A stretch of DNA of 64,000 bases. Origin: Tubiluchus corallicola. Its lineage: Eukaryota; Priapulida; Priapulimorpha; Priapulimorphida; Tubiluchidae. Positions 9,226 through 19,348 of the stretch are shown piece after piece (position 1 is the first letter of the stretch; every line of letters begins with the position of its first letter). The notes under the pieces were generated by a model. The model ran no database searches and was not told the DNA's origin. It saw nothing but the letters and a program-made list of their open reading frames with translations. The position numbers were made by a program, and so were the translations under genes. Where the stretch lies: positions 1-64,000 of the forward strand of contig JAQGDQ010000613.1 of NCBI GenBank assembly GCA_030141605.1, in the 5' to 3' direction.

Positions 9226-11004
9226 TTAACAGTTACTTAGTATAAAATTGTCCCTGATCAGGTTAGTGAAAGCCATTATTAAATTTTTATCAGATTGAAG
9301 CATAATATTACGTGTATAATTGGCATCAGCTATTTCCATGAACGGCATTCTTTTTGCATTATCTATTTTATTACATCTGAATAAAATGTGCTGAGGAGTT
9401 TGCTCTTCTTCTCCACATGGACATAAACTAGTATCACACATATTAAGTCTATACAAAAAGCTGTTAAAATTCCCCTGGCCAGTTAAAAAGGACATGGCAA
9501 TGGATTCTATTTTCCTTTCATTATTTCCAAGTGGCAAATTTAAGGGTGTACATTTTATATTCTGTATTTCAACATTATCTCCTCGAAATTGCATAACATG
9601 CCTATCTTTAGTTGCCCAGGTATAAGAAACATAATCTGTAATTTGACGTTTGGTATAAATTAACATATTTTCAGGAATTTGTTCAAGATCTGTATTACGA
9701 AAGTTTTCATTCCAGACAAATTTTAAAAAGTTTCTCACAGTCTGCACATTTGTATACATAATATTTTTATAAATATGTCTTCCTGTCAGACGTGTACTAC
9801 CATACCGCAGAATCTGTTGTTTTACTAAATCATTAGCGCTCTGACATAATGTCTTAAGACATGATTTAACCACAATTACATTTAGTTCAATGTCTAACGG
9901 TGGAAGACCACAAAGTAATTCCAATTTAGTACGATCTGGTTTAAAAGCCAACCCCGCAGAAACTTTCATTATATCATAGGTTATATCTTCAAATACAGTA
10001 AGTTTTTTACCTAACCATACAATAGCACCATACAGTATAATCGGCAAAATAGTAGTTTTATAAATATTTACAATGGTAGCAAGTCGCAAACCTGCATATT
10101 TACTGCAATTGTTTTTTACTTTCAACCATCTATACCATACCTTTTTATGAACATTGCCCGTGTGTTTAACAAATGTTAATTTCCGATCAACAGTTAGGCC
10201 TAATATTTTGCTGTCTTCAACAAACAATATTTCATTGTTACTAATTTTTAAATTGTCTGGCTTGTTATTTTCATCCCATGCCCCTACTAGCAATGCTTCT
10301 GTCTTACCAGGTAACGTATTTATCTTTAAACGCCATTTCTGGCACCATTTGTGAAGCACATCAGAACAGCTTTGTGCAATTGTAACACAAGTTTGCGGGT
10401 CTGTATTTGACACATGCAAAGATCCATCATCAACATACTTGTACTTTTTAACAGAGTCATGCATATTATAAAACATATCTGCAATGAAAAATATAAACAG
10501 TATTGGGGCTATAACTGACCCCTGTGGGAGTCCTAAATTGCATCGATATTGATCGGACATATAATCATTTATCTTTATGCAGATATTGCGATTTTGTAAT
10601 ATATATGCTATAAGGCGTAGCATAGACCCTCGTACATTTGCACAAATAAGTTTAAATAATAAACCTTTAACCCAAACACTGTCGAACGCTTTTTCGTAAT
10701 CACAGCAAATTGTTATACCGTATGCATTATTCAAAATGTCGTCTTCCATATCAGTAACTAATCTGGTTAAATAACGTACTGTATTTTTGCCTTTTATGAA
10801 GACTTCTTGCTCTGTATCAATGCAGTTTAACTGAAAGAAATGATTTTTAAGTCTATTTGATATTAAACGCTCAACAAGTTTACCTACATACGAAGAAATG
10901 GTTATTGGACGATAATTACTGGCATTTGAATAATCGATTTTGTTAGGTTTTTTAGTGGAATTACTTTCGTGCACGTCCAAGGCCATACTTGATTCTCTAA
11001 GCAC
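9226..11004 (-). pseudogene. LINE reverse transcriptase and C-terminal zinc knuckle (downstream part of split ORF)
   Basis: This frame holds the reverse-transcriptase core. Motif A is A-F-D-S-V-W, motif B is G-L-P-Q-G-S, and the catalytic box is Y-V-D-D. Near the C-terminus is a C-P-C...H...C zinc-knuckle-like tail typical of non-LTR polymerases. The upstream endonuclease part lies in another frame (10,902-12,071). The two frames overlap around 10,940-10,960, where an A6 run makes a one-base slip the simplest explanation. The rest of the frame is intact over about 590 codons, so the decay is recent. Polymerase activity is not expected from this copy as it stands. Confidence 0.88.
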
Positions 11005-12071
11005 ATATTTGCGATACGTAATACAATATTTTTTGCTACTGGCCCAAAATGTTTTATCATTTTTGGGTGAAACCCATCGGAGTCAAGCGACTTGCCTTCA
11101 GTTCGCACTTCACTTACTGCATTTTCTAATTCTTGTAAATTAAACCAGTTATTTACACAAAAATTTTCGTTTTGTTCCCAGTCCATAACTGATAATGAGC
11201 GTTCAATGTGATTTTTCCAGTTTTCATCAAATTCTTCCGCGTTCATGTGTTCCCCACTAAAAAAAGTCTTATATAATAAATCAGCACTATCCGAGGCCGA
11301 GACTACAGGTGAGCCATTACTAATTAATAAATCAACACTATTATTATTATTGCTATTTACACCTTTAAAAATTTGTTTATATGTTTTCCAGAAGATGGCA
11401 CCTTTTTCTACATTTAGTTTTTCTGTCTTGCTCTGTAGCCATCTATTCATAGCACTACTAAGTTCACTATCAAAGTTTTCTTTGTCAGTAATATAGATGA
11501 GTTTATTTTCGTAGCTTGAGTGTCTTTTGAACTTCTTCCTGCTGCGTCGAACAAGTCTTGATAACCGTGATAGCTCTGCAGTCCAGAACGGTTTATTGTG
11601 AGCACAGATAACTTTACGTTTTAGAGCCAACATATTACTTTCGGCAATAGTTTCTCTAAACCAGTGCCACATACTAATGACGTCATTGGATAATAACAAG
11701 TTATTGAAGACTACGTCGTTTGCCATCAAGCGCTCGTCTAAGTTACGTGACCATTCTGTCCAATTGCTACCCTTAATGTCGAACACATGTTTCTTTTCTG
11801 CCAAATTTGCTTGCGACGTATTAAAGCTGGATATCACAGGATAATGTCCCATTAAGGGGGCGCCACTAAACAACTCGACCTCACAGTCCACATATTGATT
11901 TAACACTATATTTGCCATTTTATCAGTTGAAATTATTAAATCGATTGTACTTGCACCAGTACCGGAGCGAAAAGTGCTCGACGATGGAGCAAAAAAAGTT
12001 ACTTTGCTGTTATTTGCACAAATGAAATCTTTGAGCACTTTGCCATTCGCATTATCTGAAGTATCCCACAA
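10902..12071 (-). pseudogene. LINE endonuclease C-terminal part and linker (upstream part of split ORF)
   Basis: It opens without a genuine start, because the element is 5' truncated. The first ~110 codons show the end of an apurinic-type endonuclease: a T-I-D-L-I-I strand and a G-H-Y-P-V-I motif near the position of the usual S-D-H. A charged linker of about 250 residues leads to the reverse transcriptase. The frame is lost at the A6 run near 10,950, where the polymerase continues in the neighbouring frame. It is read as part of one original polyprotein. Confidence 0.85.
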
Positions 12072-12417
12072 ATACCGAGAGGAGTACTGGCGAGTTAATT
12101 ACATGTTCTATTTTCGACAATTTTCGCTTAGAAAACTGCTGACGCAAAGGCATTGTTGTGACGTCATCCATTGTACTTTGTCTATAACCTTATAGATTTA
12201 AGCTAAAAGCAAAAAGCTGCTACAGGCTTTGCGTTAGGTAAGTAAACAAACAGTAGGCAGGATGTTCGCGTATTTTTGAGGACTATGTAGGATGTTCGCG
12301 TATTATTGATTACACGTGTATTTATACGCAAAATCTTTTGCGGGGCCTTTCCTAGTTTGAAGTTTGAATAATAATTTCATGCTGAGCTACAGTTAATTAG
12401 TTGTTGGCTCTGTTTAC

Positions 12418-12860
12418 CTTAGCGTTACAACAAGGCGCTGTTCTGGTAAAATACAATCCCGAAAATTTGTGTTCTGTTTCTTAACGCATTCAGAACACAA
12501 ATCAAGTAAAATTCGGAAGGTTGCAGGTTGCATTCTCAAATAACTAAGGCACTTTTCTTCATCCATTACAACATGTTACAACAAATGATGATATTCGCCT
12601 GGCTGTCCACGGTTTTCAAATATTGGGTGAACCCAAGAACGATGTTGTCGCTTCCTGTATCGCCTACTTGCCTTTTTATTTAACCACCACAGCAAAATAA
12701 AAATCTTCATTCGTCTAGAAAGTCTCATGTTTAGAATTTCGCGCTAAAATTTTGGTTCATTTTACGGAATGAGTGCGGTCCCAATGGAAACAACTTTTGC
12801 TGACGTAAAACGTGCGGACAGAAAAGTCTGTGTTTGTGCGGACGTAGTGGAAACACGACC
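12418..12860 (-). pseudogene. PIF/Harbinger (HARBI1-like) transposase first exon with premature stop, plus 5' terminal region
   Basis: On the minus strand from ATG at 12,726-12,728 there is a frame rich in Arg/Lys followed by W-V-H-P-I-F-E-N-R, then (after an in-frame TAA at codon 51) M-D-E-E-K...Y-L-R-M...F-R-I-L-L...N-T-N-F-R-D...P-E-Q-R-L-V-V-T-L-R. This order is the hallmark N-terminal part of Harbinger nucleases (HARBI1 family). The exon ends at a plausible donor, AAG|GTAAAC, at 12,418/12,417. The stretch from 12,860 down looks like an element end (G-G-T-C-G-T-G-T-T-T-C-C-A-C), with TTA immediately outside at 12,861-12,863, fitting the family's 3-bp TWA target. The DDE nuclease exons and the other end are missing, so this is a dead fragment. 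Confidence 0.72.
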
Positions 12861-13514
12861 TTAGTTACGACAGTGTTTATCATTGTCACAATAACATTTC
12901 GCTGTGTAGCATTGTTTACAAATCCTGCGTCACAGAAACGACAACTTTACTTAGTGTAACCTGCAATTTTCCGAAGATTCACGTGCAAATGTTTTTTTTG
13001 GGGGCTGGGGTGTAACTTTGAGGCCTCGTTTCAGTAGAAGATAGTAAAAAAGTTCCTTACAATAGCGTTTTTTAAATATAACTTAATCTTAGAAATCTTT
13101 AATCTTTAACTGAAACTAATTGGTAAAAAGTTTATTTATATAAGTTATAATTATAAAAACAGTTAGGAAATGAATTCTTCATAAATTAACAAATTTTTAC
13201 GTAGATTGTGGCAATTTAACCAAGGCTTATTATTTACACATTTTAACGCACTTCAAAATTGGAAACGTAACATTATTTTCCTGGCCCATATGCAGAGAAC
13301 TACACGGTATTGAGGTTGTGCTGCCACCTGCAGTTGAAAACAATTATTTCTTAGTTATTTAATTTTACGAGGTTTAATCCATTAAGAGAGTGTATAAACA
13401 AGTTCTATATATAGATAAAAACTGATTACCTGCATTAGTACTGCGTTTAACGAATAAAAAACAATGATTTCTATTAGAATTTGATATAAAATTATTGAAT
13501 GTATATGCACAATG
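12861..13514. other. intergenic stretch, no gene seen
   Basis: AT-rich sequence between the Harbinger fragment and the 3' end of the sushi gene. I see no coding frame on either strand and no recognisable repeat. The missing 5' exon(s) of the polycystin-like gene could lie here, but no convincing signal-peptide exon was found. Confidence 0.5.
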
Positions 13515-13520
13515 TTTATT
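13515..13520 (-). terminator. poly(A) signal AATAAA for the sushi gene
   Basis: TTTATT on the plus strand reads AATAAA on the minus strand, about 105 bp past the stop codon of the sushi gene. It is a well-placed canonical cleavage signal. Confidence 0.6.
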
Positions 13521-13623
13521 AAATTTCCACTTTATACTGCATTAGACTAACAGCTTTGGCTTCCCAGTCTTTCATAATCAGAAATATACCAGAAAAGCGT
13601 TGTATTTGCAAGCAGCAACGTTG

Positions 13624-16043
13624 CTATTTGCAAATTTCCAATTCATCACCGATCCACTCTCCATTATCGTCACATTCCAATTTCACATTTTTGCCAGAAC
13701 TTCTACACGTCACATCCAACTGTTCCGCAGTAAACCAATAAGTAAAATTTGAAACATTTTGAACGTACGAAGGTATATATGGTGTTGGGCACACCCGCTC
13801 ACAATATCCAAGCGTTCCAGACCATTGTCCACTCGATTCGCAAGTAATGGACATATCATAACCTATATCTCTGCATTCACGTTTCCGAGACGCAGAAATA
13901 TGACGACAGACGTCCGGCATTGGTTCATAGCCGCCATTACATTGCAATATGGCAGAAATCTTCTCCTGCGTGTGTGAGCTTAATAAAATTCCATTGTCCA
14001 CAATGTGAGTAGGTTCTCCACAGTGGACCAACTCACATCGTGGCTCAGAACTGCTCCACTGTCCGTCAGCAAGGCACATTCTCAAAACAGCACCGTTCAA
14101 CTTATACCCGGCGAAACATCTATACAAGACAAAAGCGCCAACTGGATACGTCTCTTTAATGTCGCCTGTAATGTAACCCTTTCTGACGTCAGACAGACCA
14201 GGACAGACGGTTTCTCTGCAAACAGGCTCCGGAGAACTCCACATGCCAGAGATAGAGCAAACTGCCACTTTCTCTCCTGCAAGATGGTAACCTCTGTCAC
14301 ACAGAAACGTGGCTTTACTTCCTGGGCTAGTCTTATTATAGATTACTTGACCATTTGCTGGTGCCACAGGGTCATCACACACAAAAGGTGTACATTCTGG
14401 TGGGCTGTTGCTCCAAGTAAAGTTCTCTCTGCAATACAGCGCTTCTGTACCTATAAGCTTGTAACCTGGAAGACAGTTAACAAACGTTTGTGCTCCAACA
14501 TGCCTGTCACCAACTACAGCGCCATGTTCCACAAACAACTCTGGACAGGTTGCATTGACGCATGTAGGAGCTTCGTCACTCCAAGTACCATCCGGTTGAC
14601 ATTTCATCAGTTCTGTTCCGCTCAGTTGATAACCAGTGAAGCATGTAAAATACGCTTCTGTTTTGGAAGCTAAGAAAGGAAAACGCGCCCTCACATATAC
14701 CTTGCCATTTTCTGGTGCTTTTGGTGGCATACAGGTCACTAGAAAACACACAGGCACAAGCTCATTCCACCTATTCCTTCCTACACAAGTCAGTTCATCA
14801 TAACCTACTAAAGCATATCCCGGTCTACAGGTAAAGCGTATTGTATCGCCAACATTTAGTGTGCTATATTCCACAGAACCGAAGGAAAAATCAGGTGGCT
14901 CACAGATATTCTCTACACATACAGGTGGTTCAGCATCCCATGAAAGATCATCTTGACAGAGTAGGGATTTTGGCCCCTTCAAGCCAAAACCCTGAATGCA
15001 GAAAAACGTGATGTTTTCTCCCGGAAACTGTCCCTGGGTGCTGATTCCTCCATTTTCTGGAGCCAGTGGAAGACAACAACTTGATTCTGATTTACACACG
15101 CAACCAGCATTTAACTTGTACGTCCAAACATGTCCCTCTTCACAAAGATTATGCACAGGAGCACGACTATCAATAGGATAGTATCCATATGGACAGGTGT
15201 ACAATACCAACGTGCCAACGTCCCACTTAGCACCTCTGGCAACTGCCAGAATTGTATTGGGACCTAGAGGTGGAGGTCCGCAATCCACAGGAACACATAC
15301 TGGCTGCTGTCCCCTCCACTTGAAATTCCAAAGGTCACAATACTGCCTCTCAGAGCCATCTAGCTCCCATTTTGGTTCGCAGGTATACAGAGCAAAATCT
15401 TCGTACAGTTCCACAAAACCATGAGCAGGCGGTTCAGGAGCTTCGCAGGAACCATCTGATATTTTGATGCACGACGGTGGAATGCCAGACCACTCTCCAT
15501 CAAAGCAAGTCCTCTTGCGTATTCCCTGGAGCAAATATCCTGCTTCACACACGTACGTGGCACTACTTCCATTGTCCAAGCCATCTAAACTCACATATCC
15601 ATGTGGCACAGATATTACCTGAATGTCACGGCATCGTCTACTGCACGTAGGCGTGTTTTCTAACGACCATCCTGTCTCTTGGCTGCAAGTGGCAACTTGC
15701 AGTCCATCCGTGACATTCAACTGTTCAAAACCCGCCAGACATTTGTACTCGCCCTCCATTACTCTGACGTAATAGCTCTGCCCACTGCTGGTTGTACGAT
15801 GCATAGTCTGCTGCCTTAACCAGACAAAATGAGCGTTCTTGACACGTGGTACTTTTCTACAGTCGTGGATACATCTGTACACAGCCGGCCTCCATTTTCC
15901 ATTATTACAAGTCAAAATCTTGACAGTTGAGGTGAATCCCTCGGTACAGGTCAAATCAACATTGTCCCCGTGTCGATGCCAACCTTTCTTTGGCGAAATT
16001 CGTCCATGTTCGGGCGGTACTGGATCAGGGCAATAGTCGGTTT
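13624..16043 (-). CDS. multi-sushi (CCP/SCR) domain secreted protein, terminal exon
   Basis: A single 2.4-kb exon encodes about 806 residues made of 13 consecutive sushi/CCP modules of 55-75 residues. Each carries the four-cysteine frame with the usual Y/F-x-C, G-Y/F, and W-S-x-x-P-x-C endings. Modules 2, 5 and 12 are longer than usual. The exon starts at an acceptor (T-rich tract then TTTAG, AG at 16,044-16,045), so the start codon and any signal peptide lie upstream and were not found. It ends with TAG directly after the last module, with no membrane segment or GPI signal. Sushi arrays are adhesion or complement-regulator type binding rods, which fits a secreted or matrix role. Which ligand is bound cannot be told. 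The neighbouring polycystin-like gene is on the same strand but separated by a stop and poly(A) signal. Confidence 0.9.
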
Positions 16044-16166
16044 CTAAACATAAAGCAAACAATAATATGTATAAATTTGAGGTCGTCGTAATTTACACTG
16101 TAGTCTATATCATTTACCTTGAATTAAATGAATGAAAATATTATTATACATACACATTTATTTAAT

Positions 16167-16170
<4 letters not shown>

Positions 16171-16238
<68 letters not shown>

Positions 16239-16345
16239 CATATAAACAGTTCAAATTAACCACATACGTATACAAATACAAATATATATGTCTATATATA
16301 TATATATATATGTATACGACGTATACACTATATATATATATATAA
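16171..16345. repeat. (CA)n and (TA)n microsatellites
   Basis: About 60 bp of pure CA repeat (16,171-16,231) followed after a short spacer by TA-rich repeat to 16,345. Confidence 0.95.
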
Positions 16346-16575
16346 CCAATTAAAATTAACTGCTATTTGCAAGTGTTAAAACAAATACCAATATGAGCGA
16401 CATCAAACACAAACATTTCAATATAAAGCTAATACACATATTACAAATGATAACAAGCATAAAAAAATAACACGTACAATTGTGTAATTCAAATGATAGA
16501 ACGACATAAAAACATACTTTCCGACACAAGACTAATATCCATCACAAACTAAAACTGTACAACACACTAACGTTA
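16346..16575. repeat. direct repeat, copy a (partner at 17,990-18,235)
   Basis: About 230 bp that aligns collinearly with 17,990-18,235 at high identity. Both copies follow a TA/CATACA microsatellite and both contain the words A-G-C-G-A-C-A-T-C-A-A-A-C-A-C and A-C-A-A-C-A-C-A-C-T. The two copies flank the LINE tail at 16,868-17,720. Confidence 0.8.
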
Positions 16576-16867
16576 TTAACGTATTGAATTTATTAAACGA
16601 AGCTGGAGTGTTAGTAATAATTGAGATTGTTAATATTGTATATAACTTTACTGCAAACTATTTGTACTAATCCCTCTTTGTAAATTAAATGTACATTTCA
16701 ATGTATGTAGTTTACCAATGGTTTATACTAACCTTGTAAATTGAGACAAACATTATCACTGCAATTACACTGTTATTTTTTTATATTTCATAACAGCCCA
16801 GACAACTTTAGGTAAGCCTGCCTGCAGTTTCGTAGACTGTTATATATGTAGAATATTTCAGTTATAC

Positions 16868-17720
16868 TTCTTCTTCTTCTTCTTCTTTTTCTGTTGCTCT
16901 AAACATCTATTGTAGCCTTAGAGTCTCTATCCTTTATTAGAGCACTCCACTGTTTCCTGTCTACAGCTAAAACTTTCACCTCCCGTGATGCTATGATCTC
17001 AGCTGTTGTAAATCTGTATTAATTCTTGACATCCAAGTTCTTTTGGTTTTGCCTGAAGGTCATTTAGTAGGTTTCAGTGCCTCGTTTAATGCTAATCTTA
17101 CTGGTGTTGTTTCTGACAATCTCATTAAATGACTTACCCATCTTAATCTTCTGATTCTGATTTTAGTGCTCCAGTGTTCTACTTTGGTTCTGTTTAATGC
17201 TAATCTTACTGGTGCTGTTTCTGGCAATCTCATTAAATGACCTACCCATCTTAGTCGTCTGATTCTGATTTCAGTGCTCCAGTGTTCTACTTTGGTTCTG
17301 TTTAATGCTAATCTTACTGGTGTTGTTTCTAACAATCTCATTAAATGACCTACCCATCTCAGTCTTCTGATTCTGATTTCAGTGCTCCAGTGTTCTTCTT
17401 TGGTTCTGTTATACAGCTGCTCATTTGAAATGATATATGGCCATTTTATTTTTAAGATTTTTCTGAGTAGGCCTCTGTGAAATACATTTATTTCTGCTTC
17501 CTGAGTTGCAGTTAAGCCCCACGTTTCACTGTTGTACATTAAGATACTAGTTATATATGCATTAGAGAGTCGCAGCTTTGTTTTGAGGGATAGTCACTTG
17601 CTGGTTAGAATTGATTTATTTTGGATGAAACCGTACATTGCCCATTGTTTCCTGTTTTTGATATCATCGTCTATGTTAAGTAATGATCCCAAGTATTTGC
17701 AACGTTTCCAGGATTGATTT
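16868..17720 (-). mobile_element. LINE 3' region (RTE-like family B) with (AAG)n tail
   Basis: The minus-strand frame at 17,060-17,539 reads as a reverse-transcriptase C-terminus: Y-N-S-E-T-W-G-L-T, then F-H-R-G-L-L-R-K-I-L, then R-R-L-R-W-V-G-H. These motifs are frequent in RTE-type elements. The element ends in a GAA/AAG run at low coordinates. Related tails occur at 31,870-32,275 (minus, degraded) and 61,975-62,280 (plus, also ending in GAA repeats). The copy is 5' truncated and lacks the catalytic domain. Confidence 0.8.
17060..17539 (-). pseudogene. LINE RT C-terminal ORF containing a threefold 36-residue repeat
   Basis: Open for 159 codons. After the conserved W-G-L-T and R-K-I-L-K-I-K-W motifs, a 36-residue (108-bp) segment running from R-T-K-x-E-H-W-S-T to P-V-R-L-A-L-N occurs three times in tandem with only a few substitutions. 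It then closes into E-A-L-K-P-T-K. The related tails elsewhere in the window seem to carry this segment once. The amplification keeps the reading frame because 108 is a multiple of three. The fragment has no plausible start and is not a working gene. Confidence 0.8.
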
Positions 17721-17837
17721 CGAAGACAAAGTAATTGGCTACACGTTTTGTGCATAAGCCTTGCTGGTAGTAATATTTAAATTGAAACGCCATTTAATAT
17801 CATTTCTAAGAAATAACATATTCAGGATTTTATATAT

Positions 17838-17990
17838 TCCATTGAATTCAATTCAATTCACATACTTATACATATACATATACGTACACGTACTCATATT
17901 CAAATACAAATACATACACATACATTACATACATACACATAAACATACACATACACATATACATATACGTGTACACTATACATATATATA
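17838..17990. repeat. CATACA / ATTCA simple repeats
   Basis: A short AATTC run followed by about 110 bp of imperfect CATACA/TACACA repeat, leading straight into direct-repeat copy b. Confidence 0.85.
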
Positions 17991-18235
17991 ACCAGTTGAA
18001 ATTAACTGCTGTTTACAAGTCGTAAAACAAACTTATAAGCGACATCAAACACAAGCATTTCAATATAAAGCTAACACACGTATTACAAACGGTATCAAAC
18101 ATCAAACAAATAATACATACAATTATATAATACAAATTCAAATGATACAACGACATAGAAAACATACTTTCCTGCACAAAACCAATATTCATCAGATACT
18201 AAAACTAATTACAACATACAACACACTGCCTTATA
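17990..18235. repeat. direct repeat, copy b (partner at 16,346-16,575)
   Basis: Collinear with copy a across its length, with scattered substitutions and small indels. It may be the flank duplicated around the LINE tail, or two insertions of one short element. Confidence 0.78.
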
Positions 18236-18659
18236 CACTATATATTGCATAATAATTGCAACACAACCTACGTGGTGCTGCTGATGTTGACGACAACAAC
18301 GACAATATGAAGACGAGTTCGCAAATTCTTGACATTTTCTTATGAAGGGAAAGAACTTCCGGTTCACTCACATTCTTGACTTCTCAGCAAATTAGGTAGT
18401 TTCCTTGATTCCTACAAATAAAAGGCAAAAACAGTAAAACATTGTTCATACGAAACATACATTGCGTAAGAAAAACACATACAGTAACTCACACACTTAC
18501 TTATTACCACATCATCATACTTACTCAATCTTAGATCACCATTGTTACACGGATCCATATAATAGATCTAACTAACAGCATCAAGAAAAGTCCAGGAGGA
18601 CCACCAAGGATGTCAAGAGGAAACCTGTATGTCAAGGAGAGATTAATATTGCATTTTAC

Positions 18660-19015
18660 TGATGACCATATTTTAATAGCATTATATTTTGATGACTGTT
18701 TCATTATATTTGTTTTTGGAAGGGGGAGTACATAGTTTTCAACTGAATATCTTGTGTAATGATCTTGTTGATTTGAAACTGGACTAAAGTAAGACTGAGA
18801 AGCAGGTGGAAGTAGTGAATTTTTATTGTCTTCATTTCATGTATCACTATAAAAATTCACTACTTCCACCAGCTTTTCAGTCTTACTTTAGTCCAGTTTC
18901 AAATCAACATGATCATTACACAAGATATTCAGTCGAAAACTATGTACTCCCCCTTCCAAAAACAAATATAATGAAACAGTCATCAAAATATAATGCTATT
19001 AAAATATGGTCATCA
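18660..19015. repeat. near-perfect inverted repeat, 167-bp arms with 22-bp spacer
   Basis: The left arm 18,660-18,826 is the reverse complement of 18,849-19,015 with only about four mismatches. The spacer is 18,827-18,848. The right arm is LINE 3' coding sequence, so the left arm is an inverted duplicate of part of that LINE. A transcript through it would fold into a long hairpin. Confidence 0.9.
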
Positions 19016-19348
19016 ATTCCGCGTGACATGAAAACTCTTAATCTTTATCAATTTAAAAAAAGTATCAAAGAATTACCTACTACAAAGGTATAATTAACTC
19101 ACAATAATTAACTCCTGATCTTAAGTTACTAACAAAACTTATTTTGTTCCAATGTACGATATAACTGATGAAAATGTAATGTTAATTGTCAATTGTTTCA
19201 CTTATCTGGAGGAGGACTCGAAAGCTCAATGCTCCTTCCTCCTCCTCACAGTAACTCGCATAGTTTATTTACTTTTTTTCAATGTTATATCAATTTATAT
19301 GTACGTTTGAGTTGCTGTGGAATAAATAAATTCATAAATTCATAATTT
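18849..19348 (+). mobile_element. LINE 3'-end fragment (CR1/L2-like family C)
   Basis: The plus frame ending at 19,093 reads H-Y-T-R-Y-S...L-P-L-P-K-T...K-I-W-S-S-I-P-R-D-M-K...F-K-K-S-I-K-E-L. This is the familiar extreme C-terminus of CR1/L2-type polymerases. About 250 bp of 3' UTR follow, including a GGAGGA...CCTCCTCC foldable stretch, and the fragment ends in an AAATTCATA-type short repeat tail at about 19,348. It is 5' truncated. Another piece of the same family is at 1-91. Confidence 0.8.

Larger units (their letters stand above)
8968..12073 (-). mobile_element. 5'-truncated non-LTR retrotransposon (endonuclease remnant plus reverse transcriptase)
   Basis: About 3.1 kb on the minus strand. 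The 3' end, at low coordinates, is an A-rich tail with ATT repeats and an AATAAA-type signal near 8993. The 5' end at 12,073 starts inside the endonuclease domain, so ORF1 and the first part of the endonuclease are missing. The element is bounded by a 10-bp target duplication. Because it is inserted into another repeat, it is younger than that repeat. The C-terminal C-x-C...H...C knuckle and the absence of a visible RNase H leave it as a Jockey/CR1/I-like group member; the clade is not settled. Confidence 0.92.
8479..12357 (+). repeat. GC-rich dispersed repeat, copy 2, split by a LINE insertion
   Basis: The left part, 8479-8967, matches copy 1 from its start. The right part, 12,074-12,357, matches the remainder up to the same C-T-A-G-T end. 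The gap is filled by a LINE flanked by a 10-bp duplication of host sequence. The CRE-type TGACGTCA is conserved at 12,159-12,166. Near the right end a short stretch containing G-G-A-T-G-T-T-C-G-C-G-T is duplicated relative to copy 1. Confidence 0.82.

Noticed and set aside
13759-15424. Plus-strand frames opposite the sushi exon, up to 222 codons
   Set aside because: Antisense shadows of a strongly supported Cys-patterned coding exon.
92-16043. One giant gene joining the sushi exon to the polycystin-like exon
   Set aside because: The sushi frame ends in TAG right after its last module and is followed by a poly(A) signal; no donor at the end of the exon.
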